DNA from: Candidatus Aminicenantes bacterium UBA6228
GTDB lineage: Bacteria > Acidobacteriota > Aminicenantia > Aminicenantales > Saccharicenantaceae
Assembly (NCBI GenBank): GCA_002441005.1
Contig: DJWO01000006.1
Location: 92,444-156,443 of the forward strand
DNA length: 64,000 bases
Direction: 5' to 3'
Shown here: piece by piece, positions 16,179 through 25,408 of the stretch
Numbering within the stretch: position 1 is the first letter of the stretch
How the letters are laid out: every line of letters starts with the position of its first letter
The notes under the pieces: model-generated
What the model saw: the letters and a program-made list of their open reading frames with translations, nothing else
The model's database searches: none
What the model was told of the DNA's origin: nothing
Position numbers and translations under genes: made by a program

Positions 16179-18890
16179 TCAGATTTTTTCCAGCTGGAAT
16201 AAATAAGAGCCGGAATCAAGCCAGAAAACTGGCAGCTGACTATTATTGTCGGGAAAAATCCCGTCACTATTTTCCCGGCTGGTATAAGCTTTCTCATCCC
16301 AGATTACGAGTTCTTTTTCTTTCTGTTCCTTTATCCGGTAATCTGGCCAGATGGCGGGTAAGTGGAGCCTGGCCCGGCTGCCGGCCGGAATTTCCAGCTC
16401 AAGGGTAAATAACGAATCTGATTTTTGCCAGCTGACGGCAATTTCGCCCTGGATGGTGTTTATTCTGGCCCGCACCTTACTTATTTCTTCAGGGGCATAA
16501 GGTTTGACCTGAAAAACGCGCCAGCCAGGCTCAATCAGTTCCAGCCCGGCCAGGTTTTTATAAAACCAGGCATCAACGCTACCGAACATGATATGGTTAT
16601 GAGAATTCATCCCTGGGCCGGTCAGCTTTTCCCATCTTTCCCACAGGCTGGTGGCTCCTTCCCTGATCATATAGCCCCAGCCAGGGTAGGTGTCCTGAAG
16701 AATTATTTTCAGGGCGATATCCTGACGGCCGGATTTGCTCAGGACATCCAGCAAAAAACGGGTGCCAATGAGGCCGGTATCAAGGTGGTAATCATGATGG
16801 GTGACAATTGAAGTGATCAGATTATTGAGAACTTCCTCCCGGTCTTCTTCTGGAACCAGGTCCAGGTACAGGGGCAAGGCATTGGCCGTCTGATCGGGCA
16901 GGCGGTCAACCGGTCCCTGTCTGATAGCTTTATACTGGCCCTTTTGCAGAAAAGTCCGGTTGAAAGCAGCTTTGATCTGGGCGGTTAATTCTTTATATTC
17001 ACGGGCTTCAGCCTGACGTCCAAGCAGTGAACAGATTTCAGAGAAAATCAGGACGTCATGATAATAAAACCAGGTGGAAACGAGATCGAGCGGAGTTTTT
17101 TTGGCCACCAGGCTGCCGGGCTGGCACCAATCACCATATTTTCCCAGAGGGGAGAGCAGCTGGCCGACTGCTTTGGAGCGGAGGAATTCAATATAGTTTT
17201 TAAGATTCTGATAATGTTTTTTAAGGATTTCGCGGTCGCCATAAAACATATAAACCTGCCAGCAAAGGCTGATATAAGCCGAACCCCAGGCTGGATCAGC
17301 CGGATAGACTGAGGGGTTATAAGGAGGCACAAAATCAGGCAAGCTGCCGTCTGCCTTCTGGGCCAGCCGGATGAGATGCAGGAAATGCTGGTAAAAAGCA
17401 GCCAGATCAAAATTAAAACAGGCTTCTTCCATGGTCATAGCGGCATCGGCCAGCCAGCCATGACGTTCATCGCGCTGGGGACAATCGGTGGGGATACTCA
17501 TCAGATTAGCCCGCTGACAGTTGACCACCAACTGGTGGATCTGGTTAATCAGGGGATGAGAAGACTCAAAGAAACCGGCACGGTCAACGGCCGAATGGAC
17601 GAACCTGGCCTCGAGTGTATCCTCAGCTGGCTGGCCAGGAAAGCCGGTCAGCTCCACGTACCTGAAGCCATGATAGGTAAATCTTGGCTCGTACTGCTCT
17701 TGTCCCTCGCCGTTCAGAATAAAAACATCTGTGGCCCGGGCCTGATCATTGGTCCTTGGATTTAAATTGCCATCAGGCTGGAGAATCTCAGCAAACCTGA
17801 GCTTAATTTCTGTCCCAGCCAGGCCGCTGACTTTTAATCTAACCCAGCCTGAAATATTCTGGCCAAAATCGAAAATGTAAACATCTGGCCCGGGTGATGA
17901 AATTTCCCGGGGTTTCAGCATCTCGATTATTTTTACCGGAGGCAGATCCTGGGCAATAAGCGGCGGCCCCTTCACCATCTCTACCTTTGGCCAGCGGTCA
18001 TCTTCAAACCCGGCCAGATTCCAGCCTGGCTGCTCAAGCCGGTGGTCATAATTTTCACCAAAATAAAGTCCGTTTTCCTGAAGAGGTCCGGCCGAAGCTT
18101 TCCAGCTATTATCGCTGGTGATAAGATCATACCCGCCGCCAGCATAATAAATTTCCATTTTAAGAATCAATTTTGGGAAATCATAGCCATATTTTTTGAT
18201 ATGCCGGCCATTACCCAGAATGACTCCGATGGCATTCTGGCTCTGGATTAAATGGGTAACTTCATAGATAGAATAATAAGCGATCTGGCGGTAATCTGAC
18301 CAGGCTGGATCAAGCACCCGGTCGCCGACTCTTTGACCGTTAATATAAAGCTCATAATAGCCAAGGCCGCAAATATAAACTGTTGCCCGGCTGACTGGCC
18401 CCGGGCTCGAAAATTCCTTTCGCAGATAGATAGCCTTGGATTGAAGATCAGGCGGTTCTTCCTGGCCAAGTAAAACTGTCTTTGGTCCGGTAAAACACTC
18501 GGGCTCGGGCTGGGTAATCCAATTAGCTTTAAATTTAGTGCTGCCCATAAAGCCGGTGGCTAATGAAGCAACTTCACTGTAAGGGCTGGCTTCTCCAGCT
18601 GAGTTCCACCAGCGGACGCGCCAGTAATACTGCTGGCAGCTCAGAAGCTCTTCCCCCTCATAGGGGATATGACTGGTCGAACTGGTTTTAACCCGCCCGC
18701 TATCCCACCGGTCACCAATTTCACGCTGGCAGAGTTCAGACTCGGAGGAAAGTATAATCTGATAAGCAGTGGGGGAGTCTCCTCTAAAGCTGCCGGTGAC
18801 ATTCCAGAAAAATCTTGGCCGGGGATGGTCAACAATGGGTAGCTCAGTCAAATATTCCACTTTCAGGTTAAAAGGAGGCTTGAGACTCAT
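16179..18890 (-). CDS. Alpha-L-rhamnosidase, glycoside hydrolase family 78
   Basis: A 903-residue enzyme that removes terminal alpha-L-rhamnose from polysaccharides or glycosides by inversion. Domains in order: an N-terminal fibronectin-like region, the rhamnosidase beta-sandwich domain (YICGLGYYELYINGQRVGDRVLDPAWSDY split over residues 180-205), then an (alpha/alpha)6 barrel with the signature DCPQRDERHGWLADA (catalytic acid region) and the later GATSLWERWEK (catalytic glutamate), and a C-terminal beta domain. No signal peptide is visible at the start, so it may act in the cytoplasm on imported oligosaccharides. It is the last gene in a run that includes rhaB and rhaA, which supports the sugar specificity. 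Confidence 0.92.
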   Translation of the reverse strand: MSLKPPFNLKVEYLTELPIVDHPRPRFFWNVTGSFRGDSPTAYQIILSSESELCQREIGDRWDSGRVKTSSTSHIPYEGEELLSCQQYYWRVRWWNSAGEASPYSEVASLATGFMGSTKFKANWITQPEPECFTGPKTVLLGQEEPPDLQSKAIYLRKEFSSPGPVSRATVYICGLGYYELYINGQRVGDRVLDPAWSDYRQIAYYSIYEVTHLIQSQNAIGVILGNGRHIKKYGYDFPKLILKMEIYYAGGGYDLITSDNSWKASAGPLQENGLYFGENYDHRLEQPGWNLAGFEDDRWPKVEMVKGPPLIAQDLPPVKIIEMLKPREISSPGPDVYIFDFGQNISGWVRLKVSGLAGTEIKLRFAEILQPDGNLNPRTNDQARATDVFILNGEGQEQYEPRFTYHGFRYVELTGFPGQPAEDTLEARFVHSAVDRAGFFESSHPLINQIHQLVVNCQRANLMSIPTDCPQRDERHGWLADAAMTMEEACFNFDLAAFYQHFLHLIRLAQKADGSLPDFVPPYNPSVYPADPAWGSAYISLCWQVYMFYGDREILKKHYQNLKNYIEFLRSKAVGQLLSPLGKYGDWCQPGSLVAKKTPLDLVSTWFYYHDVLIFSEICSLLGRQAEAREYKELTAQIKAAFNRTFLQKGQYKAIRQGPVDRLPDQTANALPLYLDLVPEEDREEVLNNLITSIVTHHDYHLDTGLIGTRFLLDVLSKSGRQDIALKIILQDTYPGWGYMIREGATSLWERWEKLTGPGMNSHNHIMFGSVDAWFYKNLAGLELIEPGWRVFQVKPYAPEEISKVRARINTIQGEIAVSWQKSDSLFTLELEIPAGSRARLHLPAIWPDYRIKEQKEKELVIWDEKAYTSRENSDGIFPDNNSQLPVFWLDSGSYLFQLEKI

Positions 18891-18915
18891 TCTTGACTCC
18901 AGCTGTTCACAAATT

Positions 18916-20370
18916 TCAGGCTTCAGCCTGGGCCAGAAAGTAATCTGCTACCTTCAGGCCATATTCATCCGGATTGATCTCTTTAACAATTGTTCTTTTG
19001 TATTTTTGGCTGGCCATATCTACTTCAGTTAAATCAACTATCTCCCCATCAATTTTATTACCTTCGGCGTCGGCAATGAGCTTGACCTTGGGCCTCATTA
19101 AAAATTTCATTTCCTGATTAACACCGGTGACCAGTCCGACTTCCCCCGTATTGAGCAGGACAACCGAGCCAATAGGGAAAACTCCCATCATTTGAACAAA
19201 AGCCTTGAGAATAATCGGATTGAATTCGGCTCCGATCTGGTCGAGCATCAAGCTTAGAGCTTCGGCCCGGGTAAAAACCTTTTTACGGTAAACTCTTTTA
19301 GTGGTGATCGCATCAAAGAAATCGCAGACTTTGACGATCCGGCTATAGAGATTTATATCCTGTTTTATTTTAAAGTGAGGATAACCGCTGAGGTCTTCCT
19401 TGATGTGGTGCTCCATGGCCACATGGATGGCTGAGATCGGCAGGCGTCTGAATTCTTTAAGCTGAACCAGTTTTTCTGCCCCCTGAGAGGGGTGAAGCTC
19501 CATTATTTTTCTTTCTTCCTCAGTTAACTGCCCCGGCTTATTTAAGATTTCCAGTGGTGTCTCAATTTTTCCCAAATCATGGAAAAAGGCTGATAAGCCG
19601 AGATCGACCAGTTCCGCCCGGCTGAGCCCCAGTCTTTTGCCCAGAGCGATGGCCAGCAAACTGACATTGACCGAGTGATTGAGAGTATATTCGTCATGAT
19701 TTTTGATGTTGGTCAGGCCCAGCAGAAAAGACTCGTTGTCCACTAAGTGATTAAAGATAGACTGGATCAAGCGCCGGGTAGTATTGAGTTTGATTTTTTG
19801 ATTCTCTTTTTCCCGGTCCGAGATTTCACGTAAATGGAGAATACTCAGAAAATAGAGACGAGCTGAACTTTTTTCCGGGCTGAGCAGGTGTTCAGAAGCC
19901 TGCATTTTTTCCAGGCTGAGGCTGCTGATTTGTTGCCCGGCCAGCTCGGCCTGAATAGCTTCAAAAGGCTCAGGCCCTGTTCTTTTCTGGCAGAAAATGG
20001 ACAGGGCTTTAATTAATTCCTGGCGACTGATGTCCGCTGAGAGGTCAAGCTGGCCTATTTCGCGCCGTCTGAACTCTTCCAGCAGGGATTTAAAAATATG
20101 ATAATTGGCCAGTGAAAATTTAAGCCGCTGCTGGTTAAAGAAAATTGATTCCTGCTTGATTTTAAACTTGATTTCAGGCTCAGCCGCTTTTAGCCTGTTT
20201 AATTCTTCCATCAGCAACCTGGTCTGCTCTTCGATCAGCTGGTTATTTTCGGCATAAAGTTTGAGCACCTTGAAGACAATATAAAATCTGATGAGAAAAT
20301 TAATAGCAATTTTTTGAACTGACGGGCCTGATTCCTGCCCTGCTGCCTGAGTTTTCGCTTCTTCGGTCAT
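18916..20370 (-). CDS. HD-GYP domain protein (putative c-di-GMP phosphodiesterase)
   Basis: A 484-residue cytoplasmic protein. The N-terminal 160 residues form a region rich in helices (YIVFKVLKLYAENNQLIEE...) that resembles the start of the adjacent HEAT protein. The C-terminal half is an HD-GYP domain: FFHDLGKIETP carries the HD metal pair, HVAMEHHIKEDLSGYP is the HHExxxGxGYP-like segment (here EDLSGYP), and VCDFFDAITTKRVYRK is the following signature. HD-GYP proteins hydrolyse cyclic-di-GMP, but activity is not proven here because the GYP segment diverges. It lies 7 bases from the HEAT gene and 25 from the rhamnosidase. Confidence 0.88.
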   Translation of the reverse strand: MTEEAKTQAAGQESGPSVQKIAINFLIRFYIVFKVLKLYAENNQLIEEQTRLLMEELNRLKAAEPEIKFKIKQESIFFNQQRLKFSLANYHIFKSLLEEFRRREIGQLDLSADISRQELIKALSIFCQKRTGPEPFEAIQAELAGQQISSLSLEKMQASEHLLSPEKSSARLYFLSILHLREISDREKENQKIKLNTTRRLIQSIFNHLVDNESFLLGLTNIKNHDEYTLNHSVNVSLLAIALGKRLGLSRAELVDLGLSAFFHDLGKIETPLEILNKPGQLTEEERKIMELHPSQGAEKLVQLKEFRRLPISAIHVAMEHHIKEDLSGYPHFKIKQDINLYSRIVKVCDFFDAITTKRVYRKKVFTRAEALSLMLDQIGAEFNPIILKAFVQMMGVFPIGSVVLLNTGEVGLVTGVNQEMKFLMRPKVKLIADAEGNKIDGEIVDLTEVDMASQKYKRTIVKEINPDEYGLKVADYFLAQAEA

Positions 20371-20377
20371 TTTTTCC

Positions 20378-22255
20378 TCAAGACTTCTTTAAAGTCAGCC
20401 GGACCAAAGCTTCAGCCGAGGCTTCCCGCACCTGACGGTTAAAAAAATGTTCTCCACGTCTTAAAAGGGCCAGAGCTTCCTTCGAACCCATCTTTTCCAG
20501 GCCGGCCACAGCACAGAGCCTCAATTCAGTTGTCCCGGGCAACCAGGATTTTTTTAAAAAGATTTTTTTAAGGAAATTAAAAGCTTCCCGGCTTTTAGTC
20601 CGGCCGAGGAATTCAAACAGGGCTTTTTTTTCTTCAAAACTCCTGGCTTTGAATCTGGCTGTCGAAATTTCAGTCATCAGCTGACCCAGGCGGGACGTAT
20701 CTCCAAGAAATTTCAGGCTGGTGGTGGCTTTTAGCCTGACTTCCTTATCTTTATCATTCATCAAGGCCATTAGTAATTTATTAGCCAGCTCATCATTAAA
20801 GGAAGCCAGGGCCTCTATAGCCTTTAATTTTAAGTCTTTACTGCTCATGGTCAAAAAAGCGGCAAAAAAAGAGATAATTTTATGGGCCGGTTGCTGCTGC
20901 ATTATTTCAATCAGGGCTTCGGTTAACCGGGGTTTTTGTTCATCTAGTTGAGAGGTGATAATTCCAGGTTCGACAGCTATTTTTTCGCGGAAAAAATTCT
21001 GAACGAGCTGGCGGAAAGCCTGCTTGTCCAGTTTTTCATACATCTCGGCCATGAAGGGAATAGCTGTCAGGTCAAACTGGTTCAAGTAATCAAACATGGC
21101 CTCATAATTCAGCTCAACTTTACTGTCGACAAGTTTCCTGATTTCATCAAAAAGCTTTGAGTCTGAGGTCCTGGTCAAAAAATCATCCAGCTTAGCTGCC
21201 CGGGCAGGCTGGCTGGAAGCCAGCAACGTCTTGAGTTCCCGTATCTTTTTATTTAAGATAATCGGAATATTAAAATGTCCATTTTTTATATTTTCAAGAT
21301 AAAAATCCTGAAGAATATTAAGGTTGGCGACAAACTGCCCCTCATTCTCTTCCTGAGCCATAATTTCCATCATCAAATTGATGAATTCTTCCTCAGGCAA
21401 CAGTTTTCTATTTCTTTCCAGTAAGCGGTTAAGTTCGTTGACATCTTCTTCGGTCAATTTTAGGAAGGTTGTCTGTTTCTCCAGCGGCTGACCTGCCTCA
21501 CTTATTGATGGCCTCTGCTGCTGACCGCTTTCCTGGCCTTCAGCCTCGAAGGTGAAATTCTGCTGCCAGTTTTCTGGCAGTTCTGGTAGCTCCTTATCAA
21601 CGAAAGAGTCAACGGCCTGTTTTTCTTCAGGCTTCAAGGCCAGCTGGCCAGAAAAAAGCTCCTGACGGTTGACTTCAATATCTACGACCTTGCCGGCCAG
21701 CTCTTGAGGAATAATCTGCAAGCCCCGTTTCGACAGGCTCTCCGTTCTTTCTTCCAGAATACGGTTTTCGATAAATTCTTCGGGGGCGTAATATTGAAGA
21801 TTGGGGAAATCCTTTAGCCAGAGAGCATTAACTACGTCTGATTCTTCAGCTGGTTTGGCTGATTCCAGGCGGATTATTTCCAGGAGATCATTTATTTCTT
21901 CATCGTCCATTCCCTGATAAAAGGCCAGCAGGCGCAGGCCGTCTTTAAAGAAAAAAAAGGGCAAGCTCTTGCTGGAAATCTCATCCTGATAGACAGTTTT
22001 GTCCTGATAATAGAAGCCGAATTCACCGATGCTCAGTTCAAGTCTCTGGTATTCAGTCAGGAAAGCTTTCAGTTTGGAGATGAAATCCTGGCGGAAGTGA
22101 ATGGCTGAAGTGTGCTCGGGTGGAAATATTTTGAGGGCCGAGATAGTATTGGCCAGCGATAAAACCAGCTCTTTAACTCTCTGAACCGCCTGAGGATCAG
22201 CCCTTTCTTCCTCAGCCAGATTCTCAGTTGTCCTGTCTTCAGGCGACATAGCCAT
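20378..22255 (-). CDS. HEAT-repeat protein paired with HD-GYP gene
   Basis: A 625-residue soluble protein. The N-terminus (about 20-165) has a helical region with KIFPPEHTSAIHFRQDF and ELSIGEFGFYYQDKTVY, matching in pattern the N-terminal region of the neighbouring HD-GYP protein. The middle is variable and rich in Glu and Gln. The C-terminal 150 residues hold HEAT/PBS-type helical repeats (LLMALMNDKDKEVRLKATTS, AVAGLEKMGSKEALALL, VREASAEALVRLTL). HEAT repeats are protein-binding scaffolds. It probably acts together with the HD-GYP protein, since only 7 bases separate them. No enzyme domain is seen. Confidence 0.75.
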   Translation of the reverse strand: MAMSPEDRTTENLAEEERADPQAVQRVKELVLSLANTISALKIFPPEHTSAIHFRQDFISKLKAFLTEYQRLELSIGEFGFYYQDKTVYQDEISSKSLPFFFFKDGLRLLAFYQGMDDEEINDLLEIIRLESAKPAEESDVVNALWLKDFPNLQYYAPEEFIENRILEERTESLSKRGLQIIPQELAGKVVDIEVNRQELFSGQLALKPEEKQAVDSFVDKELPELPENWQQNFTFEAEGQESGQQQRPSISEAGQPLEKQTTFLKLTEEDVNELNRLLERNRKLLPEEEFINLMMEIMAQEENEGQFVANLNILQDFYLENIKNGHFNIPIILNKKIRELKTLLASSQPARAAKLDDFLTRTSDSKLFDEIRKLVDSKVELNYEAMFDYLNQFDLTAIPFMAEMYEKLDKQAFRQLVQNFFREKIAVEPGIITSQLDEQKPRLTEALIEIMQQQPAHKIISFFAAFLTMSSKDLKLKAIEALASFNDELANKLLMALMNDKDKEVRLKATTSLKFLGDTSRLGQLMTEISTARFKARSFEEKKALFEFLGRTKSREAFNFLKKIFLKKSWLPGTTELRLCAVAGLEKMGSKEALALLRRGEHFFNRQVREASAEALVRLTLKKS

Positions 22256-22383
22256 TAGCCTTTGCCTGGTTAGTTTAGCCCAATAGTGAACGTTCAGTCA
22301 AACTCAATTTGCCTTTGGTCACAATTACCATTTTTGTCAGGCTGCTGAGCGGGCGGCTATTAGCCTCAGCAACCGGGCAGGCG

Positions 22384-23649
22384 TTAACCTCGTCGGCTTA
22401 AGACAGCTTTCTCATATTCTTTTATCTTGCTCAGCCATTGACTTTCCAGAGGAGTATCCATCGTCAGGCAATAATAGTCCCAGACTGCACCAAAAGGCAG
22501 ATCCCGGACAAACTGGCGCCAGTATAGTTTGCTGAGATTATCGCCCTGAAGCTCAGCCTCTTCCAGCTGTTTTCCGGGCAGGAGAAGAGCTCGGAGCAAC
22601 CCCCGCTCCACTGCCCTGGCTCCCAGAACCCAGGCTCCAACCCGGTTCAAGGAGGCATCGAAATAATCAAGAGCCAGATGTATTTTTTCCTGATCAGGAA
22701 CAGCCACAATCTCTTCGCATAGAGTTTCTATCTCATCGTTCAGCAGGACAACATGATCAGAGTCCCACCTCAGACCCCGGCTGAAATGGAGAAGCACTTC
22801 GCCGCCACCGGTCATAATGGCCGAAATTTTGTCAGCTATTGATTCAGTTGGATGGAAATGCCCCAGATCCAGGCAGACTATCTTGCCCTTTTTGAGGGCA
22901 TAAGTTAAATAAAATTCGTGAGAGCCGACGACGTAAGCCTCCGTTCCCAGGCCGAACAGCTTGCTTTCCAGTGAATCCTTAAGCTGAGTCTGGCTGAATT
23001 CAGTTTCAAATATTTCCTCGAGAGATTCAAAAAGCCAGTGGCGATAAGACCAGCGATTGGCCGGCCAGTCCTTAAGGCCATCCGGTATCCACAGATTATG
23101 AATTGAGTAAGATTTTAGCTCCCGGCCGAAAAAAGCAGCTATTTTGCGGCAAGCTTTGACATGGTTTGTCCAGAATTTCCTGATTTCCTTTTTGGGGTGG
23201 CTCAGAGTCAGCCCTCCGGCTGCCTTGGGGTGAGCAAAGCAGGTGGCATTAAAATCAAGTCCAAGATTATGGGCTTTAGCCCATTCTAACCAACCGCGAA
23301 AATGAACTGGCTCATATTCATTCCTTTCGACCCGGCCGTTAAATTCTCCGTATATCGAATGAAGATTAATCCGATGCTGACCAGGAATTAAAGCTAAGGC
23401 TTCTTCCAGATCCTGCCGGAGTTCCTGAACATTTCTGGCCCGGCCGGGATAATTACCTGTAACCTGCAGGCCTGAACCGGTAAGCTCCGAACTGGACTGC
23501 TCGAAGCCCCGGACATCATCACCCTGCCAGCAATGAATAGACAGTTTATAGGATTGCAGCTGTTTAAGGGCCTGGTCAGTATCAACTCCGATTTCAGCCA
23601 GTTGGTCTTTTGCTTCGTTATATTTTCTTTCAATTGAAGTCTGGTCCAT
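22384..23649 (-). CDS. rhaA: L-rhamnose isomerase
   Basis: A 421-residue enzyme that converts L-rhamnose to L-rhamnulose in the cytoplasm with Mn2+ or other divalent metals. The sequence follows the RhaA family throughout: SIHCWQGDDVRGFE, VTGNYPGRARN, LGLDFNATCFAHP, LTLSHPKKEIRKFW, LDLGHFHPTESI, WDSDHVVLL, HLALDYFDASLNRVGAWV and the ending SRRG. The ATG at 23649 is chosen over the TTG at 23655 because GGGAGGG lies about six bases upstream of it. It is 84 bases downstream of rhaB in the same direction. Confidence 0.95.
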   Translation of the reverse strand: MDQTSIERKYNEAKDQLAEIGVDTDQALKQLQSYKLSIHCWQGDDVRGFEQSSSELTGSGLQVTGNYPGRARNVQELRQDLEEALALIPGQHRINLHSIYGEFNGRVERNEYEPVHFRGWLEWAKAHNLGLDFNATCFAHPKAAGGLTLSHPKKEIRKFWTNHVKACRKIAAFFGRELKSYSIHNLWIPDGLKDWPANRWSYRHWLFESLEEIFETEFSQTQLKDSLESKLFGLGTEAYVVGSHEFYLTYALKKGKIVCLDLGHFHPTESIADKISAIMTGGGEVLLHFSRGLRWDSDHVVLLNDEIETLCEEIVAVPDQEKIHLALDYFDASLNRVGAWVLGARAVERGLLRALLLPGKQLEEAELQGDNLSKLYWRQFVRDLPFGAVWDYYCLTMDTPLESQWLSKIKEYEKAVLSRRG

Positions 23650-23733
23650 AGCCAACCCTCCCGACTATTAGTTCTTATAATTTTTGGCTGGTTTTTGTCA
23701 AGGGAGTCAAAAACAGCCGACTCACAATTCCGG

Positions 23734-25224
23734 TTAGACTGCCAGGTTATTTCTGGCTTCAGCCAGCCTGGACTTATATTCAGAAAAGGCCTGATCCCAT
23801 CTTTCGGGAGAATGCGGCCTGTATTCTTTTATTTCAAAAGATTGCCTGACTATTTTTCTCAAGGTCTGGCGGTCCTCCAGCTGGCCAGCCGCCATAGCCT
23901 GAATCAGCACATTCCCGGCAGAAGTAGCTTCTTCCGGTCCGGCTAAGACCGGACGGCCAGTGGCCTCAGCTGTAAATTGATTCAACAATGAGTTTTTTGA
24001 ACCACCGCCGATGATATGAATAACCTTAAACTTTCTGCCGGTTAGAGCTTCAAGCTCGTCAATCACCAGCCGGTACTTTAGAGCCAGGCTTTCCAGAATA
24101 GCTCTGGTCATAGCTCCAGGCTCGGCCGGAACAGCCTGCCCGGTCTGGCGGGCATAACCGGTTATAGCCTCTACCATATTTTCGGGATTAAGAAATTGGG
24201 GAATATCAGGGTCAAGAAACAGCTCAAAAGGCCTGGCCTTTTCCGCCAGTTCCGTCAGCTGTTCATAGCTTAAATCTCCCTGCCTGGACCAGATTTTCCG
24301 GCATTGCTGGAGAAGCCACAGGCCGGTAACATTTTTAAGAAAGCGAATAGTCTTTCCCAGGCCGCTTTCATTGGTGAAATTAGCCTGGAGGGAACGCTCG
24401 TTGACGAGAGGCTGGCTGAGCTCCACTCCGATCAGTGACCAGGTACCAGAGCTAATGTAGGCCCAGTCATCTCCTTCAGCTGGCACAGCCGCAATGGCTG
24501 AAGCCGTGTCATGCCCGGCGACCTCGACTACAGAAACATCTGGCAGGCCGTCTTCCACCAGCCAGGGAGAAAGCCGGCCAAGAGTTTTACCTGGCAGGTT
24601 TATTTCTGGCAGCAGCTGGGCATTGATTCCCATTCTTTCCACCAGTCCGGGGAGCCACTGCTGGCTAAAAGGCGATAACAGCTGGGAAGTGGAAGCAATA
24701 GTCAGGTCGGTGGCTTTTACCCCGGTTAAAAGGAAGTTTAGAAGATCAGGCATAAAAAGCATCTTCTCCGCCTGTTTCAGCCAGTGAGAATTTTCCTTTT
24801 GCAGGGCATAAAGCTGAAAAATGGAGTTAAAAGGCATAAATTGGATGCCGGTTAACTGATAGAGCTCTCCGGCTGGAAATTCCCTAAAGTACTGGCCGGC
24901 GGCTACGGGGAAGGCTTTATCCCGGTAACAGTATGGCAAGCCAAGAAGATGGCCACTGCTGTCAATCAGGCCGAAATCCACCCCCCAGGTGTCTATACCG
25001 AGACTCCTGAGCCTCAAGCCCTGGTGGCGAGTTTTCTCCAGGACTTGCCTTATTTCTTCAAATAGGTAGTAAACATTCCAGTGAAGGTGATGCTGGCAGC
25101 GGATCAGCCGGGAAGGAAAACGATGAAGCTCGGTCAATCTGATTTGGCCATTTTCAAGTGAACCGAGCATCGCCCGGGCGCTTTCTGCTCCCAGGTCAAA
25201 AGCCAGAAAATATTCAGCTGTCAT
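23734..25224 (-). CDS. rhaB: Rhamnulokinase, FGGY family
   Basis: A 496-residue kinase of the FGGY family that phosphorylates L-rhamnulose using ATP. The start (FLAFDLGAESARAMLG) holds the phosphate loop DLGAESAR, GIDTWGVDFGLID carries the catalytic Asp, and IHIIGGGSKNSLLNQ is the C-terminal ATP-site motif. It is the first gene of the rhamnose block. No rhamnulose-1-phosphate aldolase or dehydrogenase is seen in this window, so the last step must be encoded elsewhere. Its ATG is about 12 bases from a probable transcription start. Confidence 0.93.
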   Translation of the reverse strand: MTAEYFLAFDLGAESARAMLGSLENGQIRLTELHRFPSRLIRCQHHLHWNVYYLFEEIRQVLEKTRHQGLRLRSLGIDTWGVDFGLIDSSGHLLGLPYCYRDKAFPVAAGQYFREFPAGELYQLTGIQFMPFNSIFQLYALQKENSHWLKQAEKMLFMPDLLNFLLTGVKATDLTIASTSQLLSPFSQQWLPGLVERMGINAQLLPEINLPGKTLGRLSPWLVEDGLPDVSVVEVAGHDTASAIAAVPAEGDDWAYISSGTWSLIGVELSQPLVNERSLQANFTNESGLGKTIRFLKNVTGLWLLQQCRKIWSRQGDLSYEQLTELAEKARPFELFLDPDIPQFLNPENMVEAITGYARQTGQAVPAEPGAMTRAILESLALKYRLVIDELEALTGRKFKVIHIIGGGSKNSLLNQFTAEATGRPVLAGPEEATSAGNVLIQAMAAGQLEDRQTLRKIVRQSFEIKEYRPHSPERWDQAFSEYKSRLAEARNNLAV

Positions 25225-25242
25225 GGATTATGTCCTTTTGAA

Positions 25243-25256
25243 ATTATAACAGTTAT
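25243..25256 (-). promoter_or_regulatory. Putative rhaB -10 element with inverted repeat
   Basis: Minus-strand TATAAT (25248-25243) with TG two bases before it forms an extended -10 site. The palindrome ATAAC-A-GTTAT (25246-25256) overlaps it, and a longer repeat (TTGAAAT / ATTTCAA) brackets the region. A repressor site is possible but unproven. Confidence 0.35.
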
Positions 25257-25330
25257 TAAATATATGAAGAGGCCTGACCATTTCAAGTTCTTTCTCCGGG
25301 GGGTGTTATTAGTTCATTTTGTTTTTTAAG

Positions 25331-25339
25331 TGATATAAT
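25331..25339 (+). promoter_or_regulatory. Putative extended -10 promoter of the exonuclease gene
   Basis: TG at 25331-25332, one base, then TATAAT at 25334-25339. No good -35 box is seen 17 bases upstream. It is followed by an AT-rich leader to the ATG at 25409. Confidence 0.4.
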
Positions 25340-25408
25340 AATGACAGTTAAAACTTTTTAAATTAAAATAAAAAATTAGAATTTTCTTGTAGCCAAAAGG
25401 ACAGCCAG

